NCBI GenBank assembly: GCA_036567205.1
Contig: DATCVA010000043.1
Coordinates: 1 to 8,145, forward strand
From: DATCVA01 sp036567205
GTDB taxonomy: Bacteria; Pseudomonadota; Gammaproteobacteria; Burkholderiales; Burkholderiaceae_B
Length of the DNA stretch: 8,145 bases
Reading direction: 5' to 3'
The notes below the pieces were generated by a model that ran no database searches, was not told the DNA's origin, and saw nothing but the letters and a program-made list of their open reading frames with translations. The position numbers were made by a program, and so were the translations under genes. Shown here one piece after another: positions 1 to 5,660 of the stretch (positions are counted from its first letter, which is position 1; the number at the start of each line of letters is the position of its first letter).

Positions 1-1466
1 GCCGTCAGCGCGATGCTGTGTCTGTCACGATTGACGGTATGCAAAGCAAGATCGACCATGGGTCGGTGGCCATTGCCGCTATCACGTCCTGCACCAATAC
101 GTCTAACCCTACCGTCATGATGGCGGCCGGCTTGTTGGCAAAAAACGCCGTGGAAAAAGGCTTGAGTCGCAAGCCATGGGTCAAGACCAGTCTTGCGCCG
201 GGGTCCAGGGTAGTGACTGATTACTACGAGCGCGCCGGCCTTACCCAATATCTGGAAGCTTTGGGTTTTAATCTTGTAGGCTATGGCTGTACTACATGCA
301 TTGGCAACTCGGGACCATTAATCCCCGAGGTCAGCCATGCAGTGAATGAGCACGATTTGTCGGTGGTATCAGTGCTCTCGGGTAATCGAAACTTCGAAGG
401 TCGCATCCACGCCGAAGTCAAAATGAACTATTTGATGTCGCCGCCATTGGTCGTGGCTTATGCTTTGGCGGGTACGATGGATGTTGATTTGTTCAGCGAT
501 CCGCTGGGCAAGGGTAAAGACGGTCAAGATGTTTATCTTAAAGATATCTGGCCAACGGCAGCCGAGGTGCAGGCGGTGGTCGAGGCGTCTATTGCTTCCG
601 AAATGTACCAAAGCGGATATGCCGATGTATTTGCCGGTGACGAGCGCTGGCGTGCTTTGCCCACGCCTACAGGCCAAATCTTCGAATGGGACGCCGCATC
701 TACCTACGTGCGTCAACCGCCTTACTTTGAGAACATGCCTCGCGAACCCGAACCTGTGTCCGATATTTTCGGGGCGCGGGTCCTTGCCTTGCTGGGCGAT
801 TCGGTCACAACCGATCACATTAGCCCGGCCGGTTCCATTGCCAAAACGTCTCCTGCGGCGGCTTACCTGGTAAGCCATGGTGTTGAGCCCGCCGATTTTA
901 ATTCGTATGGGTCGCGTCGCGGCAATCACGAAGTCATGATACGCGGCACATTTGCCAATGTCCGGCTGCGCAACCAACTAGCGCCAGGGACGGAGGGCGG
1001 TTTTACCCGTGACTTTACCCGCGACGATGGGCCGGTTACCAGCATTTTCGAGGCATCGCGCGCCTATATCGCGCAAGGCACGCCGCTGGTCATTCTGGCC
1101 GGTAAAGAATATGGGTCGGGTTCTTCGCGCGATTGGGCGGCCAAAGGTACGGTCCTGCTTGGAGTGCGCGCCGTTATTGCCGAATCGTACGAGCGTATTC
1201 ACCGTTCCAATTTGCTTGGCATGGGTGTGTTGCCGCTACAGTTTCCAGAAGGCTGCACTGCCAGTTCGCTGGGGCTGACCGGGACCGAAACATTCGATAT
1301 TACCGGTGTGGTCGGGTTAAACGGTGGCAATACGCCTGCAACCGTCCGGGTCAAGGCGGGAGACATCGAGTTCGATGCCTTGTTGCGCATCGATACACCC
1401 AGCGAAGCGGCATATTACCGCCATGGCGGCATTATGCAGTATGTACTGCGCAGTCTGTTGAATTAA
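1..1466 (+). CDS. acnA: Aconitate hydratase, AcnA type (C-terminal part, 5' truncated by window)
   Basis: This is the C-terminal ~487 residues of an aconitase, the cytosolic [4Fe-4S] enzyme that interconverts citrate and isocitrate in the TCA and glyoxylate cycles. The frame is open from base 3 to the TAA at 1464-1466. The GTG at 18 is internal and not a start, because AcnA proteins run to about 890 residues. All three cluster-ligand cysteines are visible: one in ITSCTNTSNP (codon 90-92) and two in GYGCTTCIGNSG (codons 288-290 and 297-299). The swivel domain follows, with GDSVTTDHISPAG near 796-834, YGSRRGNHEVMIRGTF near 906-953 and the active-site loop EYGSGSSRDWAAKG near 1108-1149. The type was chosen over the 2-methylcitrate dehydratase AcnD from the overall AcnA-like swivel domain and the SGSSRDW loop. 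The neighbouring lyase-family gene is not a typical prpB, so a methylcitrate operon is not supported. No frameshift is seen. Confidence 0.93.
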   Translation, partial: RQRDAVSVTIDGMQSKIDHGSVAIAAITSCTNTSNPTVMMAAGLLAKNAVEKGLSRKPWVKTSLAPGSRVVTDYYERAGLTQYLEALGFNLVGYGCTTCIGNSGPLIPEVSHAVNEHDLSVVSVLSGNRNFEGRIHAEVKMNYLMSPPLVVAYALAGTMDVDLFSDPLGKGKDGQDVYLKDIWPTAAEVQAVVEASIASEMYQSGYADVFAGDERWRALPTPTGQIFEWDAASTYVRQPPYFENMPREPEPVSDIFGARVLALLGDSVTTDHISPAGSIAKTSPAAAYLVSHGVEPADFNSYGSRRGNHEVMIRGTFANVRLRNQLAPGTEGGFTRDFTRDDGPVTSIFEASRAYIAQGTPLVILAGKEYGSGSSRDWAAKGTVLLGVRAVIAESYERIHRSNLLGMGVLPLQFPEGCTASSLGLTGTETFDITGVVGLNGGNTPATVRVKAGDIEFDALLRIDTPSEAAYYRHGGIMQYVLRSLLN

Positions 1467-1495
1467 CCCTGTCCGGCCTGCATCTGCAAGCCCTG

Positions 1496-1532
1496 AGCCG
1501 GTGCGTTCGGAAGATCGCACCGGCTTTTAATT
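1496..1532 (+). terminator. Rho-independent terminator of the aconitase gene
   Basis: A perfect 9-bp GC-rich stem, GCCGGTGCG (1497-1505) with CGCACCGGC (1516-1524), encloses a 10-nt loop. An A-T pair at 1496/1525 can extend it, and TTTTAATT follows directly. It lies 30 bp past the aconitase stop. The opposite strand has no T-run after the stem, so it probably serves the plus-strand gene, although the stem could also slow transcription arriving from the converging gene. Confidence 0.85.
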
Positions 1533-1540
1533 GGCACGGA

Positions 1541-2299
1541 TTACAGAGGTAGTTGCCCGCCATTCAGTATGGATTGCGCCGCGGACTCAAAACCACTCCA
1601 TGCGGCTCTTGCCAAACCCGAACCAGTGCTCATGCGGCGTACGCCCAGGGCGGCCAGTTCATCGACCCGCATGCCAGGAAGCAGCAAGACATTTACGGGT
1701 TTGGGCGCAACGGCCCGCAGCAATGCTTTGATGGCCGCTTGATCTTTAATGCCCGGCGCATACAAGACATCGGCGCCGGCGTTGGCGTAAGCCGTCATGC
1801 GCTCGATCGTTTCAGCCTGGGTGGTGGTGCCTGTCAGCAACCCCTCGCAACGTCCTACCAGCAAAACGTCCCGGCCTGTGCTTTTGATGGCGTCGTGCGC
1901 AGCCTGAATACGTTCGATCGATAGCGAAAGAGGATATAGATTATTGCCTGTCCGATCTTCGATGGATAAGCCGGCCGCACCCGCGTTAACGGCTAGCTTT
2001 ACGTTGTCGGCCACTTTATTGGGGGCGTCCGCAAAACCAGCCTCAAAATCCACGTTTACCGGTAAGTCGGTCGCATTGCTCAGGTACATAAGGTGGGACA
2101 GAATTTCGTCAAGAGTAATTTGAAAGTCATCACGCCCCAGCGACCACGCATAACCGGCGCTGCTGGTGGCTACGGCCTTGAAGCCAAGCTTTTCGAGTCG
2201 GCGTAAACCGCCCAGATCCCATGGATTTGGCAGGACGAAGTGGCCCTGATTATGTAATGCCCGGAATGCGGCCCGTTTAGCCTCGATAGTCGTCGCCAT
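1541..2299 (-). CDS. Isocitrate lyase / PEP mutase superfamily protein
   Basis: This 252-residue cytosolic TIM-barrel protein belongs to the isocitrate lyase/PEP mutase superfamily, whose members form or break C-C or P-C bonds in small 2-oxo and hydroxy acids using Mg2+. Visible marks are LPNPWDLGGLRRLEKLGF (residues 23-40), the ATSSAG turn (44-49), VNVDFEAGFAD (81-91, with metal-region acids D84 and E86), AAGLSIED (108-115, E114/D115) and VGRCEGLL (148-155), which sits where lyases have an ARTD-like motif. The KKCGH-type cysteine loop of isocitrate and methylisocitrate lyases is absent, so a classical AceA or PrpB role is unlikely. Oxaloacetate decarboxylase-like or carboxyPEP mutase-like activity is possible, but the substrate is not predictable. 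The ATG at 2297-2299 was preferred over the upstream one at 2329 because GGGAGA lies 5 nt before it and family similarity begins there. The gene follows the LysR gene on the same strand after an 83-bp gap. Confidence 0.87.
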   Translation of the reverse strand: MATTIEAKRAAFRALHNQGHFVLPNPWDLGGLRRLEKLGFKAVATSSAGYAWSLGRDDFQITLDEILSHLMYLSNATDLPVNVDFEAGFADAPNKVADNVKLAVNAGAAGLSIEDRTGNNLYPLSLSIERIQAAHDAIKSTGRDVLLVGRCEGLLTGTTTQAETIERMTAYANAGADVLYAPGIKDQAAIKALLRAVAPKPVNVLLLPGMRVDELAALGVRRMSTGSGLARAAWSGFESAAQSILNGGQLPL

Positions 2300-2382
2300 G
2301 CAAGTCTCCCGTGATAAGTCCGTGTGCAATTGCTAAAGCAGTATATTTGCAAATTTGTGTGCAAGCGTTTTTAAAGCGGATA
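2300..2382 (-). promoter_or_regulatory. Leader/promoter region of the PEP mutase-family gene with palindromes
   Basis: On the minus strand a TATACT hexamer (2345-2340, five of six matches to the -10 consensus) would start a transcript about 34 nt before the ATG; no good -35 is present. The region also holds the palindromes TTTGCAAA (2346-2353) and GCAATTGC (2326-2333), and a direct repeat GTGTGCAA at 2322-2329 and 2357-2364, 35 bp apart. No hairpin terminator is seen after the LysR stop, so read-through from the regulator gene is also possible. A separately regulated promoter is inferred. Confidence 0.4.
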
Positions 2383-3291
2383 TCAAGAAATCGTTCTCTT
2401 CCAGGCTAGCTCGGCGGCAATAGGAAGCTTTCGTTTGGGTCGATACAGGCGGACTTCGAACGGGATTTCGTTGTGGCGGCTACCGAGTATTTTAAAAAGG
2501 CCGCTTTCGCAGTCTGTACTGACAATCGACCATGGAAGCCACGCAATGCCCCTGCCTTTTTTGACCAGACTGCGCGCTACTTCTACCGAGTCGCAGTGTG
2601 CAATTTGATTCAGGGCATAATTGCCGGAGCGCAAGTGATCATTGATGATCTGTTGCAACGACAGGCTGTCGAAGTAAGTAATATGAGGAATGGGGGTGAG
2701 CTCGTCTTCCAGATTGTAATGGGCGGACGATTGCTGACCGTTATTCAGGCATACCGGAACGAGTTTGTCGGCGCTCAGGCTTAAATACTGATAACTATTG
2801 GTGGTAATGGGAACGGACAGGCTGTGGTGCTGATAGCAACATAGAAAGTCGATGTCTCCGCTTTGCATCAGCCCGATCAGGTCCTGGGTGACGCCGGTTC
2901 TGATTTCGACGGCAATTGTGCTGTGAAGTTCGATGCCTACCTGATCCGCGACGCGGCAGACCCAGTCCGCCACCAGCGTGCTGGCAAGATGGCGGCCCGT
3001 TGCAATGCGCACACGTCGGCTGGCCCAGTCGCCTGGCCGGCTGATTTGCTCGTTTATGGTATTTAGCTTGGCAATAATATGTTCCGCTACGACGAGCAAG
3101 TCGCGTCCGGCATCGGTCAGGGTGATCGGGATGCGCTGCCGATTGACCAAAGACGTACCCGCCCACGCTTCAAGCTCTTTAATTCGCCGGCCGAAAGCGG
3201 GGTGGGTGACGTTTCGCAACTCGGCCGCCTTGGTAAAACTGCCCGTTTTCGACAGGGTAATTAGATCTTTAAGCAGTTTGGTTTCAGCCAT
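2383..3291 (-). CDS. LysR-family transcriptional regulator
   Basis: This 302-residue LysR-type regulator has the family's usual length. The N-terminal winged helix-turn-helix spans about residues 1-62, with SKTGSFTKAAE followed by the recognition segment NVTHPAFGRRIKELE and then ITLTDAGRDLL. A linker helix leads to the effector-binding domain from about residue 90, with ISRPGDWASRRVRIATG and the C-terminal VKKGRGIAWLPW segment. The PAFGRRI helix and GIAWLP motif recall the HypT/YjiE branch of the family; that is a resemblance, not an assignment. The ATG at 3289-3291 starts exactly at the domain boundary. The open frame extends 48 codons further to 3435, but those residues are non-domain and lie in the control region. 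No clear Shine-Dalgarno precedes the chosen ATG, so translation may be weak. It is divergent from the Bug/hydrolase operon, the usual arrangement for a regulator and its target, and it may also control the lyase-like gene downstream. Confidence 0.92.
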   Translation of the reverse strand: MAETKLLKDLITLSKTGSFTKAAELRNVTHPAFGRRIKELEAWAGTSLVNRQRIPITLTDAGRDLLVVAEHIIAKLNTINEQISRPGDWASRRVRIATGRHLASTLVADWVCRVADQVGIELHSTIAVEIRTGVTQDLIGLMQSGDIDFLCCYQHHSLSVPITTNSYQYLSLSADKLVPVCLNNGQQSSAHYNLEDELTPIPHITYFDSLSLQQIINDHLRSGNYALNQIAHCDSVEVARSLVKKGRGIAWLPWSIVSTDCESGLFKILGSRHNEIPFEVRLYRPKRKLPIAAELAWKRTIS

Positions 3292-3529
3292 GGTCGTCGG
3301 ATGTGATGTTTGGGCGGGCAAAAGTGGCGCAGCGGTACATGCCTGGCGCGACTTTATGGTGCGAAGTGCGTTTGTGTCTGGTGCAAGCGGGATGCCTATT
3401 TGGTGCGACTTTATGCTGCAAGGAGATTTTATCAAATTGGCACGATTATGTGCTGTAAAAGCACCATGTTACGTTTTTGTGACGGATAGTATAGACAGGA
3501 AAGAAAGTCACTTACATCGGAGCAATTGT
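3292..3529. promoter_or_regulatory. Divergent LysR / Bug-operon control region with repeated TGGYGC boxes
   Basis: This 238-bp intergenic region separates the LysR gene from the Bug operon. It contains TGGCGC at 3325-3330 and 3344-3349, TGGTGC at 3357-3362, 3379-3384 and 3401-3406, and the same box inverted (GCACCA) at 3461-3466. The three TGGTGC copies are exactly 22 bp apart, about two helical turns, as expected for side-by-side operator sites. An inverted repeat GTGCT-N5-AGCAC lies at 3450-3464. A TATAGA hexamer at 3490-3495 could be the -10 of the plus-strand operon; its -35 is poor, which is usual for LysR-activated promoters. Binding by the adjacent regulator is inferred. Confidence 0.6.
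3344..3419 (+). repeat. Imperfect 19-bp direct repeat in the LysR/Bug intergenic region
   Basis: Two copies, 3344-3362 and 3401-3419, match at 17 of 19 bases around the shared core GCGACTTTATG, with starts 57 bp apart. The similarity extends leftward: TGGCGC-AGCGG at 3325-3335 and TGGTGCAAGCGG at 3379-3390 precede them, and both are followed by ATGCC. This suggests duplication of a unit of about 55 bp carrying regulator sites. Confidence 0.7.
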
Positions 3530-4528
3530 ATGAAAGCAGTTAATCGCAGTGTCCGTCGCTTTGCGATGGGAGCCTCCCTGGTTCTGGGCGCCTTCAGTGT
3601 ATCGGCGCAGGCCGATACCCCTTCGTCGTATCCCGACCGTCCTATCAGCATCGTTGTCGGCTATCCGGCGGGCGGCAGCACCGACTTGAATGGTCGTCTC
3701 GTGGCAGAGGCCTTGGCTGAAAAACTGGGCGGCAAAGTGGTCGTTGAAAACCTTGGCGGCGCCGGTGGCGCGATAGGCGCCCAAAAAGTAGTGCGTGCCG
3801 AGCCCGACGGCTACACCTTGCTGGTTGGTGCGGTAAATGAAGTGATTATTGCGGGTTTGATCAATTCCGCGGTCAAATATGATGGCGTGAAGGATTTGTA
3901 TCCATTGGGCATGGTTGGCGACCAGCCGTTATTGCTGGCGGCTTCGAAAGAATCCGATATTAAAAATGCCGACGACTTCGTCAAAATGGCCAAATCAGGC
4001 AAGTCGGATGCATATAGTTTTGGTTCGTCTGGCGTGGGCACCGCATTGCACCTTGCCGGCGAAATGATTAATACCGCCACTGGCGCTCAAGTGCTGCATA
4101 TCCCCTACAAGGGCGTTGCGCCGCTGGTCACCGATCTTATCAGCGGCCAATTGAACTTGGGCATGTTCGTGTTTTCATCGGGCTTTCCACAGGTGCAGTC
4201 GGGAAAAATCATTCCTATAGGCGTCACAAGCGTTAAGCGTTCGCCGCTGGCGCCCGAGGTTCCCGCGTTAGCTGAAAATCCTAATTTCAAGGGCGTGGAC
4301 GTCAGTATGTGGTTTGGGCTTTTTGGACCCAACAATATGCCTGAGCCTGTTGTCAGGAAATTGAAAACGGCATTGGGCGAAGTACTGGCCGATCCCGTAT
4401 TCCAGGAAAAATACAAAGCTACCGGCGGAACTGTAATACTTGAACAGCCTGATCTATCCACATTCTTTGCGGCTGAACGCGACAAATACAAGAAATTGGT
4501 CGATATGGCCGGCATTGGCATCAAGTAG
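3530..4528 (+). CDS. Bug-family (tripartite tricarboxylate transporter) periplasmic substrate-binding protein
   Basis: This 332-residue periplasmic binding protein is of the Bug/TctC type, whose members capture carboxylates, amides or related small molecules. A Sec signal peptide is clear: basic MKAVNRSVRR, a hydrophobic stretch, then cleavage probably after SAQA (residue 28). The mature part opens with YPDRPISIVVGYPAGGSTD, the hallmark strand and PAGG loop, followed by VVENLGGAGGAIGAQKV and ADPDGYTLL-like AEPDGYTLL. Later come SSGVGTALHLAGE, HIPYKGVAPLVTDLISGQ and VPALAENPNFKGVDV. Length and order are normal. The start is fixed by GGAG at 3519-3522, 7 nt before ATG, and by the signal peptide; the much longer open frame upstream is chance. 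No TctA or TctB membrane subunit gene is adjacent, so it must share a permease encoded elsewhere or act in sensing. The partner hydrolase gene starts 9 bp after its stop. The ligand cannot be deduced; an N-acyl amino acid or similar carboxylate is a guess from that neighbour. Confidence 0.93.
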   Translation: MKAVNRSVRRFAMGASLVLGAFSVSAQADTPSSYPDRPISIVVGYPAGGSTDLNGRLVAEALAEKLGGKVVVENLGGAGGAIGAQKVVRAEPDGYTLLVGAVNEVIIAGLINSAVKYDGVKDLYPLGMVGDQPLLLAASKESDIKNADDFVKMAKSGKSDAYSFGSSGVGTALHLAGEMINTATGAQVLHIPYKGVAPLVTDLISGQLNLGMFVFSSGFPQVQSGKIIPIGVTSVKRSPLAPEVPALAENPNFKGVDVSMWFGLFGPNNMPEPVVRKLKTALGEVLADPVFQEKYKATGGTVILEQPDLSTFFAAERDKYKKLVDMAGIGIK

Positions 4529-4537
4529 GTTGCAACA

Positions 4538-5488
4538 ATGAATTTTCAGATAAAGCTTCCCGATTTAACGCTCGAGCGGCAAGGCAATACAGGCACGCCT
4601 GGTGTCTGGCATTTTGACTCGGGCATCGAAGGCCCCAGTGTGCTGGTTACGGCGCTTACCCACGGTAATGAAATCTGTGGGGCCTGGGCTCTTAAAGAGT
4701 TGCTGGCCAGTGGTGTCAAGCCTGTCAAAGGTAAGCTGACGCTGGCCTTTTGCAATCTGGCCGCGTTTGACCGATTCGACGTGTCGGCGCACGATGCATC
4801 GCGCTTTGTTGAAGAGGATCTTAACCGGGTCTGGTCCAGCCTGAAGCTGAATGAACCCACAACAGTTGAACGGCAACGCGCGCTGGAACTGCGGCAGTGG
4901 GTCAGGCAGGCCGACTGGATGCTGGATCTGCATTCCATGCACGAGCCTAGTCCGCCGCTGCTCTTGACGGGGCTTTTGCAACGCAATATCGATCTGGGAA
5001 TTCGTTTGGGCATTCCCGAGCACATTATTGTGGATGCCGGCCATAAAGATGGCACCCGCATGCGCGATTTTGAGCATTTCGGTGAAGAACAAGGCAATGC
5101 TTTGGCTTTGCTGATTGAATGCGGCTACCACGGCGATCCATCATCAGTTCGTGTCGCCCAGGAAATGGTGGGGCGCTTTTTAACGGTGTCCGGAGTCGTT
5201 GATGTTGAATGTCTTCCTGGCCATTGGCTTGTTGCCAAACCAATAGTTACTGCTCAAAAAGTCTTGAAAGTAACTGCACCTGTCGTCGCAACCTCGATGG
5301 ATCTGACTTTTGTCCAGCCTTTTCAGGGTATGGAATGCATTGAGAAGGCGGGGACTGTTATCGGCCACGACAATGGCCAGCCCATTAGAACTCCGTATGA
5401 TAACTGCGTGTTGGTAATGCCATCACTGCGCCAGTTAGTTCCAGGAGTGTCGGTTGTGCGATTTGCGCAGGGCCTGCCCCAAAATTAA
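4538..5488 (+). CDS. Succinylglutamate desuccinylase/aspartoacylase family zinc hydrolase
   Basis: This 316-residue enzyme has an M14-like zinc carboxypeptidase fold of the AstE/AspA family, whose members hydrolyse N-acyl amino acids and some related amides. The catalytic set is intact: zinc ligands in ALTHGNEICG (His42, Glu45), substrate-binding EEDLNRVW (DLNR at 94-97), third zinc ligand in MLDLHSMHEP (His132), and the catalytic glutamate in LLIECGYHGD (Glu194). A C-terminal beta-rich domain follows (about 220-316), including FQGMECIEKAGTVIG. There is no signal peptide, so it should act in the cytoplasm on the imported compound. The ATG at 4538 is served by an AGG overlapping the upstream stop (4527-4529), so it is very probably cotranscribed with the Bug gene. 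No ast operon genes are nearby, so arginine catabolism by AstE is not indicated. The substrate is unknown. Confidence 0.88.
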   Translation: MNFQIKLPDLTLERQGNTGTPGVWHFDSGIEGPSVLVTALTHGNEICGAWALKELLASGVKPVKGKLTLAFCNLAAFDRFDVSAHDASRFVEEDLNRVWSSLKLNEPTTVERQRALELRQWVRQADWMLDLHSMHEPSPPLLLTGLLQRNIDLGIRLGIPEHIIVDAGHKDGTRMRDFEHFGEEQGNALALLIECGYHGDPSSVRVAQEMVGRFLTVSGVVDVECLPGHWLVAKPIVTAQKVLKVTAPVVATSMDLTFVQPFQGMECIEKAGTVIGHDNGQPIRTPYDNCVLVMPSLRQLVPGVSVVRFAQGLPQN

Positions 5489-5514
5489 ATAGCCTATATG
5501 TTCCTTTAGCCATT

Positions 5515-5571
5515 CCGAAGACCCGTGCACTTTACTGCGCGGGTCTTCGGCCGCAATGCCGGCAATTTTTT
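5515..5571 (+). terminator. Terminator region after the Bug/hydrolase operon
   Basis: A perfect 11-bp stem, CCGAAGACCCG (5515-5525) with CGGGTCTTCGG (5540-5550), can be extended by three more pairs (one a G-U wobble). It is not followed directly by T residues. A short second stem, CGGC (5548-5551) with GCCG (5558-5561), is followed by CAA and a six-T run at 5566-5571. The two stems share bases, so they may alternate. It lies 26 bp past the operon's last stop. On the minus strand the large stem has no T-run after it. Confidence 0.7.
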
Positions 5572-5653
5572 AGACCTGCGCGTCCAAGAATTTAACGGTT
5601 TTGGTAAGGGCTTTGTCGTCGATCGTGCGTATTGCCTGGCGCCGATTTAACAT
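5570..5653 (-). pseudogene. Possible 3' remnant of a lost protein gene (27-codon ORF)
   Basis: On the minus strand, 7 bp beyond the threonine aldolase stop, an ATG at 5653 opens 27 codons ending at TAA 5572-5570. The second half reads TIDDKALTKTVKFLDAQV, which looks like the helical tail of a larger protein rather than random translation; tails of this kind occur in periplasmic solute-binding proteins. There is no ribosome binding site. It could be a deletion scar, a real short peptide or coincidence. Confidence 0.25.
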
Positions 5654-5660
5654 TTAATGC

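Noticed and set aside
369..977. 202-codon minus-strand ORF opposite the aconitase gene
   Set aside because: It is antisense to highly conserved aconitase sequence and has no recognisable domain.
1..2299. Methylcitrate (prp) cluster formed by the aconitase and the lyase-family gene
   Set aside because: The aconitase looks AcnA-type, the two genes converge with a terminator between them, and the lyase lacks the PrpB cysteine loop; no prpC or prpF is seen.
3292..3435. 48-codon N-terminal extension of the LysR protein
   Set aside because: The helix-turn-helix domain begins at the ATG at 3291; the extension has no domain similarity and lies over the repeated boxes.
3437..3455. Sigma-54-like promoter (TGGCACG followed by GTGCT)
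   Set aside because: The -24-like half is good, but the GG-to-GC spacing is 11 instead of 10 and the -12 element is imperfect; no enhancer-binding activator gene is nearby.
2978..3529. Open plus-strand frame extending the Bug protein to 516 residues
   Set aside because: It overlaps the LysR gene antisense and crosses the control region; the signal peptide and GGAG site fix the start at 3530.
3530..3615. Twin-arginine signal in the Bug protein
   Set aside because: VRRFAM does not fit the SRRxFLK pattern; it is better explained as a basic n-region of a Sec signal.
4546..5131. Two overlapping long minus-strand ORFs opposite the hydrolase gene
   Set aside because: They have no recognisable motifs and sit entirely antisense to a gene with a complete zinc active site; they are frame shadows.
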